This document shows positions 25,701 through 37,700 of a DNA stretch of 64,000 bases, piece after piece. The stretch covers positions 324,501 to 388,500 of the forward strand of contig CAWZYM010000212.1 of NCBI GenBank assembly GCA_963966185.1. The letters run 5' to 3'. Under the pieces are notes generated by a model, which saw nothing but the letters and a program-made list of their open reading frames with translations, was not told the origin of the DNA and did no database searches. How positions within the stretch are numbered: the first letter of the stretch is position 1; every line of letters starts with the position of its first letter. Position numbers and translations under genes: made by a program. This DNA comes from Rhabditoides inermis (lineage: Eukaryota; Nematoda; Chromadorea; Rhabditida; Rhabditidae).

Positions 25701-28700
25701 TAGAATGTGTAGAATGTGCAGAATGTGTAGGAGTGTAGAATGTGTAGAATGTGTAGAATGTGTAGAATGTGTAGAATGTGTAGAATGTGTAGAATGTGTA
25801 GAATGTGTAGAATGTGTAGAATGTGTAGAATGTGTAGAATGTGTAGAATGTGTAGAATGTGTAGAATGTGTAGAATGTGTAGAATGTGTAGAATGTGTAG
25901 AATGTGTAGAATGTGTAGAATGTGTAGAATGTGTAGAATGTGTAGAATGTGTAGAATGTGTAGAATGTGTAGAATGTGTAGAATGTGTAGAATGTGTAGA
26001 ATGTGTAGAATGTGTAGAATGTGTAGAATGTGTAGAATGTGTAGAATGTGTAGAATGTGTAGAATGTGTAGAATGTGTAGAATGTGTAGAATGTGTAGAA
26101 TGTGTAGAATGTGTAGAATGTGTAGAATGTGTAGAATGTGTAGAATGTGTAGAATGTGTAGAATGTGTAGAATGTGTAGAATGTGTAGAATGTGTAGAAT
26201 GTGTAGAATGTGTAGAATGTGTAGAATGTGTAGAATGTGTAGAATGTGTAGAATGTGTAGAATGTGTAGAATGTGTAGAATGTGTAGAATGTGTAGAATG
26301 TGTAGAATGTGTAGAATGTGTAGAATGTGTAGAATGTGTAGAATGTGTAGAATGTGTAGAATGTGTAGAATGTGTAGAATGTGTAGAATGTGTAGAATGT
26401 GTAGAATGTGTAGAATGTGTAGAATGTGTAGAATGTGTAGAATGTGTAGAATGTGCAAAATGTGTAGAATGTGTAGAATGTGTAGAATGTGTAGAATGTG
26501 TAGAATGTGCAGAATGTGTAGGAGTGTAGAATGTGTAGAATGTGTAGAATGTGTAGAATGTGTAGAATGTGTAGAATGTGTAGAATGTGTAGAATGTGTA
26601 GAATGTGTAGAATGTGTAGAATGTGTAGAATGTGTAGAATGTGTAGAATGTGTAGAATGTGTAGAATGTGTAGAATGTGTAGAATGTGTAGAATGTGTAG
26701 AATGTGTAGAATGTGTAGAATGTGTAGAATGTGTAGAATGTGTAGAATGTGTAGAATGTGTAGAATGTGTAGAATGTGTAGAATGTGTAGAATGTGTAGA
26801 ATGTGTAGAATGTGTAGAATGTGTAGAATGTGTAGAATGTGTAGAATGTGTAGAATGTGTAGAATGTGTAGAATGTGTAGAATGTGTAGAATGTGTAGAA
26901 TGTGTAGAATGTGTAGAATGTGTAGAATGTGTAGAATGTGTAGAATGTGTAGAATGTGTAGAATGTGTAGAATGTGTAGAATGTGTAGAATGTGTAGAAT
27001 GTGTAGAATGTGTAGAATGTGTAGAATGTGTAGAATGTGTAGAATGTGTAGAATGTGTAGAATGTGTAGAATGTGTAGAATGTGTAGAATGTGTAGAATG
27101 TGTAGAATGTGTAGAATGTGTAGAATGTGTAGAATGTAAAAAATGTGCAAAATGTGTAGAATGTGTAGAATGTGTAGAATGTGTAGAATGTGTAGAATGT
27201 AAAAAATGTGCAAAATGTGTAGAATGTGTAGAATGTGTAGAATGTGTAGAATGTGTAGAATGTGTAGAATGTGTAGAATGTGTAGAATGTGTAGAATGTG
27301 TAGAATGTGTAGAATGTGTAGAATGTGTAGAATGTGCAGAATGTGTAGGAGTGTAGAATGTGTAGAATGTGTAGAATGTGTAGAATGTGTAGAATGTGTA
27401 GAATGTGTAGAATGTGTAGAATGTGTAGAATGTGTAGAATGTGTAGAATGTGTAGAATGTGTAGAATGTGTAGAATGTGTAGAATGTGTAGAATGTGTAG
27501 AATGTGTAGAATGTGTAGAATGTGTAGAATGTGTAGAATGTGTAGAATGTGTAGAATGTGTAGAATGTGTAGAATGTGTAGAATGTGTAGAATGTGTAGA
27601 ATGTGTAGAATGTGTAGAATGTGTAGAATGTGTAGAATGTGTAGAATGTGTAGAATGTGTAGAATGTGTAGAATGTGTAGAATGTGTAGAATGTGTAGAA
27701 TGTGTAGAATGTGTAGAATGTGTAGAATGTGTAGAATGTGTAGAATGTGTAGAATGTGTAGAATGTGTAGAATGTGTAGAATGTGTAGAATGTGTAGAAT
27801 GTGTAGAATGTGTAGAATGTGTAGAATGTGTAGAATGTGTAGGAGTGTAGAATGTGTAGAATGTGTAGAATGTGTAGAATGTAAAAAATGTGCAAAATGT
27901 GTAGAATGTGTAGAATGTGTAGAATGTGTAGAATGTGTAGAATGTGTAGAATGTAAAAAATGTGCAAAATGTGTAGAATGTGTAGAATGTGTAGAATGTG
28001 TAGAATGTGTAGAATGTGTAGAATGTGTAGAATGTGTAGAATGTGTAGAATGTGTAGAATGTGTAGAATGTGTAGAATGTGCAGAATGTGTAGGAGTGTA
28101 GAATGTGTAGAATGTGTAGAATGTGTAGAATGTGCAGAATGTGTAGGAGTGTAGAATGTGTAGAATGTGTAGAATGTGTAGAATGTGTAGAATGTGTAGA
28201 ATGTGTAGAATGTGTAGAATGTGTAGAATGTGTAGAATGTGTAGAATGTGTAGAATGTGTAGAATGTGTAGAATGTGTAGAATGTGTAGAATGTGTAGAA
28301 TGTGTAGAATGTGTAGAATGTGTAGAATGTGTAGAATGTGTAGAATGTGTAGAATGTGTAGAATGTGTAGAATGTGTAGAATGTGTAGAATGTGTAGAAT
28401 GTGTAGAATGTGTAGAATGTGTAGAATGTGTAGAATGTGTAGAATGTGTAGAATGTGTAGAATGTGTAGAATGTGTAGAATGTGTAGAATGTGTAGAATG
28501 TGTAGAATGTGTAGAATGTGTAGAATGTGTAGGAGTGTAGAATGTGTAGAATGTGTAGAATGTGTAGAATATGTAGAATGTGTACAATGTGTACAATGTG
28601 CCGAATGTACAGAATGTGTAGAATGTGCAGAATGTGTAGAATGTGTAGAATGTGTACACTGTGCCGAATGTACAGATTGTGTGGGATGTGTACAATGTGC

Positions 28701-31700
28701 CGAATGTACAGAATGTGTAGAATGTGTAGAATGTGTAGAATGTGTAGAATATGTAGAATGTGTAGAATGTGTAGAATGTGTAGAATGTGTAGAATGTGTA
28801 GAATGTGTAGAATGTGTAGAATGTGTAGAATGTGTAGAATGTGTAGAATGTGTAGAATGTGTAGAATGTGTAGAATGTGTAGAATGTGTAGAATATGTAG
28901 AATGTGTAGAATGTGTAGAATGTGTAGAATGTGTAGAATGTGTAGAATGTGTAGAATGTGTAGAATGTGTAGAATGTGTAGAATGTGTAGAATGTGTAGA
29001 ATGTGTAGAATGTGTAGAATGTGTAGAATGTGTAGAATGTGTAGAATGTGTAGAATGTGTAGAATGTGTAGAATGTGTAGAATGTGTAGAATGTGTAGAA
29101 TGTGTAGAATGTGTAGAATGTGTAGAATGTGTAGAATGTGTAGAATGTGTAGAATGTGTAGAATGTGTAGAATGTGTAGAATGTGTAGAATGTGTAGAAT
29201 GTGTAGAATGTGTAGAATGTGTAGAATGTGTAGAATGTGTAGAATGTGTAGAATGTGTAGAATGTGTAGAATGTGTAGAATGTGTAGAATGTGTAGAATG
29301 TGTAGAATGTGTAGAATGTGTAGAATGTGTAGAATGTGTAGAATGTGTAGAATGTGTAGAATGTGTAGAATGTGTAGAATGTGTAGAATGTGTAGAATGT
29401 AAAAAATGTGCAAAATGTGTAGAATGTGTAGAATGTGTAGAATGTGTAGAATGTGTAGAATGTAAAAAATGTGCAAAATGTGTAGAATGTGTAGAATGTG
29501 TAGAATGTGTAGAATGTGTAGAATGTGTAGAATGTGTAGAATGTGTAGAATGTGTAGAATGTGTAGAATGTGTAGAATGTGCAGAATGTGTAGGAGTGTA
29601 GAATGTGTAGAATGTGTAGAATGTGTAGAATGTGTAGAATGTGTAGAATGTGTAGAATGTGTAGAATGTGTAGAATGTGTAGAATGTGTAGAATGTGTAG
29701 AATGTGTAGAATGTGTAGAATGTGTAGAATGTGTAGAATGTGTAGAATGTGTAGAATGTGTAGAATGTGTAGAATGTGTAGAATGTGTAGAATGTGTAGA
29801 ATGTGTAGAATGTGTAGAATGTGTAGAATGTGTAGAATGTGTAGAATGTGTAGAATGTGTAGAATGTGTAGAATGTGTAGAATGTGTAGAATGTGTAGAA
29901 TGTGTAGAATGTGTAGAATGTGTAGAATGTGTAGAATGTGTAGAATGTGTAGAATGTGTAGAATGTGTAGAATGTGTAGAATGTGTAGAATGTGTAGAAT
30001 GTGTAGAATGTGTAGAATGTGTAGAATGTGTAGAATGATTAGGAGTGTAGAATGTGTAGAATGTGTAGAATGTGTAGAATGTAAAAAATGTGCAAAATGT
30101 GTAGAATGTGTAGAATGTGTAGAATGTGTAGAATGTGTAGAATGTGTAGAATGTAAAAAATGTGCAAAATGTGTAGAATGTGTAGAATGTGTAGAATGTG
30201 TAGAATGTGTAGAATGTGTAGAATGTGTAGAATGTGTAGAATGTGTAGAATGTGTAGAATGTGTAGAATGTGTAGAATGTGCAGAATGTGTAGGAGTGTA
30301 GAATGTGTAGAATGTGTAGAATGTGTAGAATGTGCAGAATGTGTAGGAGTGTAGAATGTGTAGAATGTGTAGAATGTGTAGAATGTGTAGAATGTGTAGA
30401 ATGTGTAGAATGTGTAGAATGTGTAGAATGTGTAGAATGTGTAGAATGTGTAGAATGTGTAGAATGTGTAGAATGTGTAGAATGTGTAGAATGTGTAGAA
30501 TGTGTAGAATGTGTAGAATGTGTAGAATGTGTAGAATGTGTAGAATGTGTAGAATGTGTAGAATGTGTAGAATGTGTAGAATGTGTAGAATGTGTAGAAT
30601 GTGTAGAATGTGTAGAATGTGTAGAATGTGTAGAATGTGTAGAATGTGTAGAATGTGTAGAATGTGTAGAATGTGTAGAATGTGTAGAATGTGTAGAATG
30701 TGTAGAATGTGTAGAATGTGTAGAATGTGTAGAATGTGTAGAATGTGTAGAATGTGTAGGAGTGTAGAATGTGTAGAATGTGTAGAATGTGTAGAATATG
30801 TAGAATGTGTACAATGTGTACAATGTGCCGAATGTACAGAATGTGTAGAATGTGCAGAATGTGTAGAATGTGTAGAATGTGTACACTGTGCCGAATGTAC
30901 AGATGTGTAATGTGTAGAATGTGTAGAATGTGTAGAATGTGTAGAATGTGTAGAATGTGTAGAATGTGTAGAATGTGTAGAATGTGTAGAATGTGTAGAA
31001 TGTGTAGAATGTGTAGAATGTGTAGAATGTGTAGAATGTGTAGAATGTGTAGAATGTGTAGAATGTGTAGAATGTGTAGAATGTGTAGAATGTGTAGAAT
31101 GTGTAGAATGTGTAGAATGTGTAGAATGTGTAGAATGTGTAGAATGTGTAGAATGTGTAGAATGTGTAGAATGTGTAGAATGTGTAGAATGTGTAGAATG
31201 TGTAGAATGTGTAAAATGTAGAATGTGTAGAATGTGTAGTGTAGAATGTGTAGAATGTGTAGAATGTGTAGAATGTGTAGAATGTGTAGAATGTGTAGAA
31301 TGTGTAGAATGTGTAGAATGTGTAGAATGTGTAGAATGTGTAGAATGTGTAGAATGTGTAGAATGTGTAGAATGTGTAGAATGTGTAGAATGTGTAGAAT
31401 GTGTAGAATGTGTAGAATGTGTAGAATGTGTAGAATGTGTAGAATGTGTAGAATGTGTAGAATGTGTAGAATGTGTAGAATGTGTAGAATGTGTAGAATG
31501 TGTAGAATGTGTAGAATGTGTAGAATGTGTAGAATGTGTAGAATGTGTAGAATGTGTAGAATGTGTAGAATGTGTAGAATGTGTAGAATGTGTAGAATGT
31601 GTAGAATGTGTAGAATGTGTAGAATGTGTAGAATGTGTAGAATGTGTAGAATGTGTAGAATGTGTAGAATGTGTAGAATGTGTAGAATGTGTAGAATGTG

Positions 31701-34700
31701 TAGAATGTGTAGAATGTGTAGAATGTGTAGAATGTGTAGAATGTGTAGAATGTGTAGAATGTGTAGAATGTGTAGAATGTGTAGAATGTGTAGAATGTGT
31801 AGAATGTGTAGAATGTGTAGAATGTGTAGAATGTGTAGAATGTGTAGAATGTGTAGAATGTGTAGAATGTGTAGAATGTGTAGAATGTGTAGAATGTGTA
31901 GAATGTGTAGAATGTGTAGAATGTGTAGAATGTGTAGAATGTGTAGAATTTGTAGAATTTGTAGAATGTGTAGAATGTGTAGAATTTGTAGAATATGTAG
32001 AATTTGTAGAATGTGTAAATGTGTAGAATTGTAGAATATGTAGAATTTGTAGAATGTGTAGAATGTGTAGAATGTGTAGAATGTGTAGAATGTGTAGAAT
32101 GTGTAGAATGTGTAGAATGTGTAGAATGTGTAGAATGTGTAGAATGTGTAGAATGTAAAAAATGTGCAAAATGTGTAGAATGTGTAGAATGTGTAGAATG
32201 TGTAGAATGTGTAGAATGTGTAGAATGTGTAGAATGTGTAGAATGTGTAGAATGTGTAGAATGTGTAGAATGTGTAGAATGTGTAGAATGTGTAGAATGT
32301 GTAGAATGTGTAGAATGTGTAGAATGTGTAGAATGTGTAGAATGTGTAGAATGTGTAGAATGTGTAGAATGTGTAGAATGTGTAGAATGTGTAGAATGTG
32401 TAGAATGTGTAGAATGTGTAGAATGTGTAGAATGTGTAGAATGTGTAGAATGTGTAGAATGTGTAGAATGTGTAGAATGTGTAGAATGTGTAGAATGTGT
32501 AGAATGTGTAGAATGTGTAGAATGTGTAGAATGTGTAGAATGTGTAGAATGTGTAGAATGTGTAGAATGTGTAGAATGTGTAGAATGTGTAGAATGTGTA
32601 GAATGTGTAGAATGTGTAGAATGTGTAGAATGTGTAGAATGTGTAGAATGTGTAGAATGTGTAGAATGTGTAGAATGTGTAGAATGTGTAGAATGTGTAG
32701 AATGTGTAGAATGTGTAGAATGTGTAGAATGTGTAGAATGTGTAGGATGTGTAGAATGTGTAGAATGTGTAGAATGTGTAGAATATGTAGAATGTGTAGA
32801 ATGTGTAGAATGTGCCGAATGTACAGAATGTGTAGAATGTGCAGAATGTGTAGAATGTGTAGAATGTGTAATGTGCCGAATGTACAGAATGTGTAGAATG
32901 TGTACAATGTGCCGAATGTACAGAATGTGTAGAATGTGTAGAATGTGTAGAATGTGTAGAATGTGAATGTGTAGAATGTGTAGAATGTGTAGAATGTGTA
33001 GAATGTGTAGAATGTGTAGAATGTGTAGAATGTGTAGAATGTGTAGAATGTGTAGAATGTGTAGAATGTGTAGAATGTGTAGAATGTGTAGAATGTGTAG
33101 AATGTGTAGAATGTGTAGAATGTGTAGAATGTGTAGAATGTGTAGAATGTGTAGAATGTGTAGAATGTGTAGAATGTGTAGAATGTGTAGAATGTGTAGA
33201 ATGTGTAGAATGTGTAGAATGTGTAGAATGTGTAGAATGTGTAGAATGTGTAGAATGTGTAGAATGTGTAGAATGTGTAGAATGTGTAGAATGTGTAGAA
33301 TGTGTAGAATGTGTAGAATGTGTAGAATGTGTAGAATGTGTAGAATGTGTAGAATGTGTAGAATGTGTAGAATGTGTAGAATGTGTAGAATGTGTAGAAT
33401 GTGTAGAATGTGTAGAATGTGTAGAATGTGTAGAATGTGTAGAATGTGTAGAATGTGTAGAATGTGTAGAATGTGTAGAATGTGTAGAATGTGTAGAATG
33501 TGTAGAATGTGTAGAATGTGTAGAATGTGTAGAATGTGTAGAATGTGTAGAATGTGTAGAATGTGTAGAATGTGTAGAATGTGTAGAATGTGTAGAATGT
33601 GTAGAATGTGTAGAATGTGTAAATGTGTAGAATGTGTAGAATGTGTAGAATGTGTAGAATGTGTAGAATGTGTAGAATGTGTAGAATGTGTAGAATGTGT
33701 AGAATGTGTAGAATGTGTAGAATGTGTAGAATGTGTAGAATGTGTAGAATGTGTAGAATGTGTAGAATGTGTAGAATGTGTAGAATGTGTAGAATGTGTA
33801 GAATGTGTAGAATGTGTAGAATGTGTAGAATGTGTAGAATGTGTAGAATGTGTAGAATGTGTAGAATGTGTAGAATGTGTAGAATGTGTAGAATGTGTAG
33901 AATGTGTAGAATGTGTAGAATGTGTAGAATGTGTAGAATGTGTAGAATGTGTAGAATGTGTAGAATGTGTAGAATGTGTAGAATGTGTAGAATGTGTAGA
34001 ATGTGTAGAATGTGTAGAATGTGTAGAATGTGTAGAATGTGTAGAATGTGTAGAATGTGTAGAATGTGTAGAATGTGTAGAATGTGTAGAATGTGTAGAA
34101 TGTGTAGAATGTGTAGAATGTGTAGAATGTGTAGAATGTGTAGAATGTGTAGAATGTGTAGAATGTGTAGAATGTGTAGAATGTGTAGAATGTGTAGAAT
34201 GTGTAGAATGTGTAGAATGTGTAGAATGTGTAGAATGTGTAGAATGTGTAGAATGTTAGAGTGTAGAATGTGTAGAATGTGTAGAATGTGTAGAATGTAA
34301 AAAATGTGCAAAATGTGTAGAATGTGTAGAATGTGTAGAATGTGTAGAATGTGTAGAATGTGTAGAATGTGTAAAAAATGTGCAAAATGTGTAGAATGTG
34401 TAGAATGTGTAGAATGTGTAGAATGTGTAGAATGTGTAGAATGTGTAGAATGTGTAGAATGTGTAGAATGTGTAGAATGTGTAGAATGTGTAGAATGTGC
34501 AGAATGTGTAGGAGTGTAGAATGTGTAGAATGTGTAGAATGTGTAGAATGTGCAGAATGTGTAGGAGTGTAGAATGTGTAGAATGTGTAGAATGTGTAGA
34601 ATGTGTAGAATGTGTAGAATGTGTAGAATGTGTAGAATGTGTAGAATGTGTAGAATGTGTAGAATGTGTAGAATGTGTAGAATGTGTAGAATGTGTAGAA

Positions 34701-37700
34701 TGTGTAGAATGTGTAGAATGTGTAGAATGTGTAGAATGTGTAGAATGTGTAGAATGTGTAGAATGTGTAGAATGTGTAGAATGTGTAGAATGTGTAGAAT
34801 GTGTAGAATGTGTAGAATGTGTAGAATGTGTAGAATGTGTAGAATGTGTAGAATGTGTAGAATGTGTAGAATGTGTAGAATGTGTAGAATGTGTAGAATG
34901 TGTAGAATGTGTAGAATGTGTAGAATGTGTAGAATGTGTAGAATGTGTAGAATGTGTAGAATGTGTAGAATGTGTAGGAGTGTAGAATGTGTAGAATGTG
35001 TAGAATGTGTAGAATATGTAGAATGTGTACAATGTGTACAATGTGTAGAATGTGTAGAATGTGTAGAATGTGTAGAATGTGTAGAATGTGTAGAATGTGT
35101 AGAATGTACAGATTGTGTGGAATGTGTAGAATGTGTAGAATGTGTAGAATGTGTAGAATGTGTAGAATGTGTAGAATGTGTAGAATGTGTAGAATGTGTA
35201 GAATGTGTAGAATGTGTAGAATGTGTAGAATGTGTAGAATGTGTAGAATGTGTAGAATGTGTAGAATGTGTAGAATGTGTAGAATGTGTAGAATGTGTAG
35301 AATGTGTAGAATGTGTAGAATGTGTAGAATGTGTAGAATGTGTAGAATGTGTAGAATGTGTAGAATGTGTAGAATGTGTAGAATGTGTAGAATGTGTAGA
35401 ATGTGTAGAATGTGTAGAATGTGTAGAATGTGTAGAATGTGTAGAATGTGTAGAATGTGTAGAATGTGTAGAATGTGTAGAATGTGTAGAATGTGTAGAA
35501 TGTGTAGAATGTGTAGAATGTGTAGAATGTGTAGAATGTGTAGAATGTGTAGAATGTGTAGAATGTGTAGAATGTGTAGAATGTGTAGAATGTGTAGAAT
35601 GTGTAGAATGTGTAGAATGTGTAGAATGTGTAGAATGTGTAGAATGTGTAGAATGTGTAGAATGTGTAGAATGTAAATGTGCAAGAATGTGTAGAATGTG
35701 TAGAATGTGTAGAATGTGTAGAATGTGTAGAATGTAAATGTGCAAAATGTGTAGAATGTGTAGAATGTGTAGAATGTGTAGAATGTGTAGAATGTGTAGA
35801 ATGTGTAGAATGTGTAGAATGTGTAGAATGTGTAGAATGTGTAGAATGTGCAGAATGTGTAGGAGTGTAGAATGTGTAGAATGTGTAGAATGTGTAGAAT
35901 GTGTAGAATGTGTAGAATGTGTAGAATGTGTAGAATGTGTAGAATGTGTAGAATGTGTAGAATGTGTAGAATGTGTAGAATGTGTAGAATGTGTAGAATG
36001 TGTAGAATGTGTAGAATGTGTAGAATGTGTAGAATGTGTAGAATGTGTAGAATGTGTAGAATGTGTAGAATGTGTAGAATGTGTAGAATGTGTAGAATGT
36101 GTAGAATGTGTAGAATGTGTAGAATGTGTAGAATGTGTAGAATGTGTAGAATGTGTAGAATGTGTAGAATGTGTAGAATGTGTAGAATGTGTAGAATGTG
36201 TAGAATGTGTAGAATGTGTAGAATGTGTAGAATGTGTAGAATGTGTAGAATGTGTAGAATGTGTAGAATGTGTAGAATGTGTAGAATGTGTAGAATGTGT
36301 AGAATGTGTAGAATGATTAGGAGTGTAGAATGTGTAGAATGTGTAGAATGTGTAGAATGTAAAAAATGTGCAAAATGTGTAGAATGTGTAGAATGTGTAG
36401 AATGTGTAGAATGTGTAGAATGTGTAGAATGTAAAAAATGTGCAAAATGTGTAGAATGTGTAGAATGTGTAGAATGTGTAGAATGTGTAGAATGTGTAGA
36501 ATGTGTAGAATGTGTAGAATGTGTAGAATGTGTAGAATGTGTAGAATGTGTAGAATGTGCAGAATGTGTAGGAGTGTAGAATGTGTAGAATGTGTAGAAT
36601 GTGTAGAATGTGCAGAATGTGTAGGAGTGTAGAATGTGTAGAATGTGTAGAATGTGTAGAATGTGTAGAATGTGTAGAATGTGTAGAATGTGTAGAATGT
36701 GTAGAATGTGTAGAATGTGTAGAATGTGTAGAATGTGTAGAATGTGTAGAATGTGTAGAATGTGTAGAATGTGTAGAATGTGTAGAATGTGTAGAATGTG
36801 TAGAATGTGTAGAATGTGTAGAATGTGTAGAATGTGTAGAATGTGTAGAATGTGTAGAATGTGTAGAATGTGTAGAATGTGTAGAATGTGTAGAATGTGT
36901 AGAATGTGTAGAATGTGTAGAATGTGTAGAATGTGTAGAATGTGTAGAATGTGTAGAATGTGTAGAATGTGTAGAATGTGTAGAATGTGTAGAATGTGTA
37001 GAATGTGTAGAATGTGTAGAATGTGTAGAATGTGTAGGAGTGTAGAATGTGTAGAATGTGTAGAATGTGTAGAATATGTAGAATGTGTACAATGTGTACA
37101 ATGTGCCGAATGTACAGAATGTGTAGAATGTGCAGAATGTGTAGAATGTGTAGAATGTGTACACTGTGCCGAATGTACAGATTGTGTGGAATGTGTAGAA
37201 TGTGTAGAATGTGTAGAATGTGTAGAATGTGTAGAATGTGTAGAATGTGTAGAATGTGTAGAATGTGTAGAATGTGTAGAATGTGTAGAATGTGTAGAAT
37301 GTGTAGAATGTGTAGAATGTGTAGAATGTGTAGAATGTGTAGAATGTGTAGAATGTGTAGAATGTGTAGAATGTGTAGAATGTGTAGAATGTGTAGAATG
37401 TGTAGAATGTGTAGAATGTGTAGAATGTGTAGAATGTGTAGAATGTGTAGAATGTGTAGAATATGTAGAATTTGTAGAATGTGTAAAATGTGCAGAATGT
37501 GTAGAATGTGTAGAATGTGTAGAATGTGTAGAATGTGTAGAATGTGTAGAATGTGTAGAATGTGTAGAATGTGTAGAATGTGTAGAATGTGTAGAATGTG
37601 TAGAATGTGTAGAATGTGTAGAATGTGTAGAATGTGTAGAATGTGTAGAATGTGTAGAATGTGTAGAATGTGTAGAATGTGTAGAATGTGTAGAATGTGT

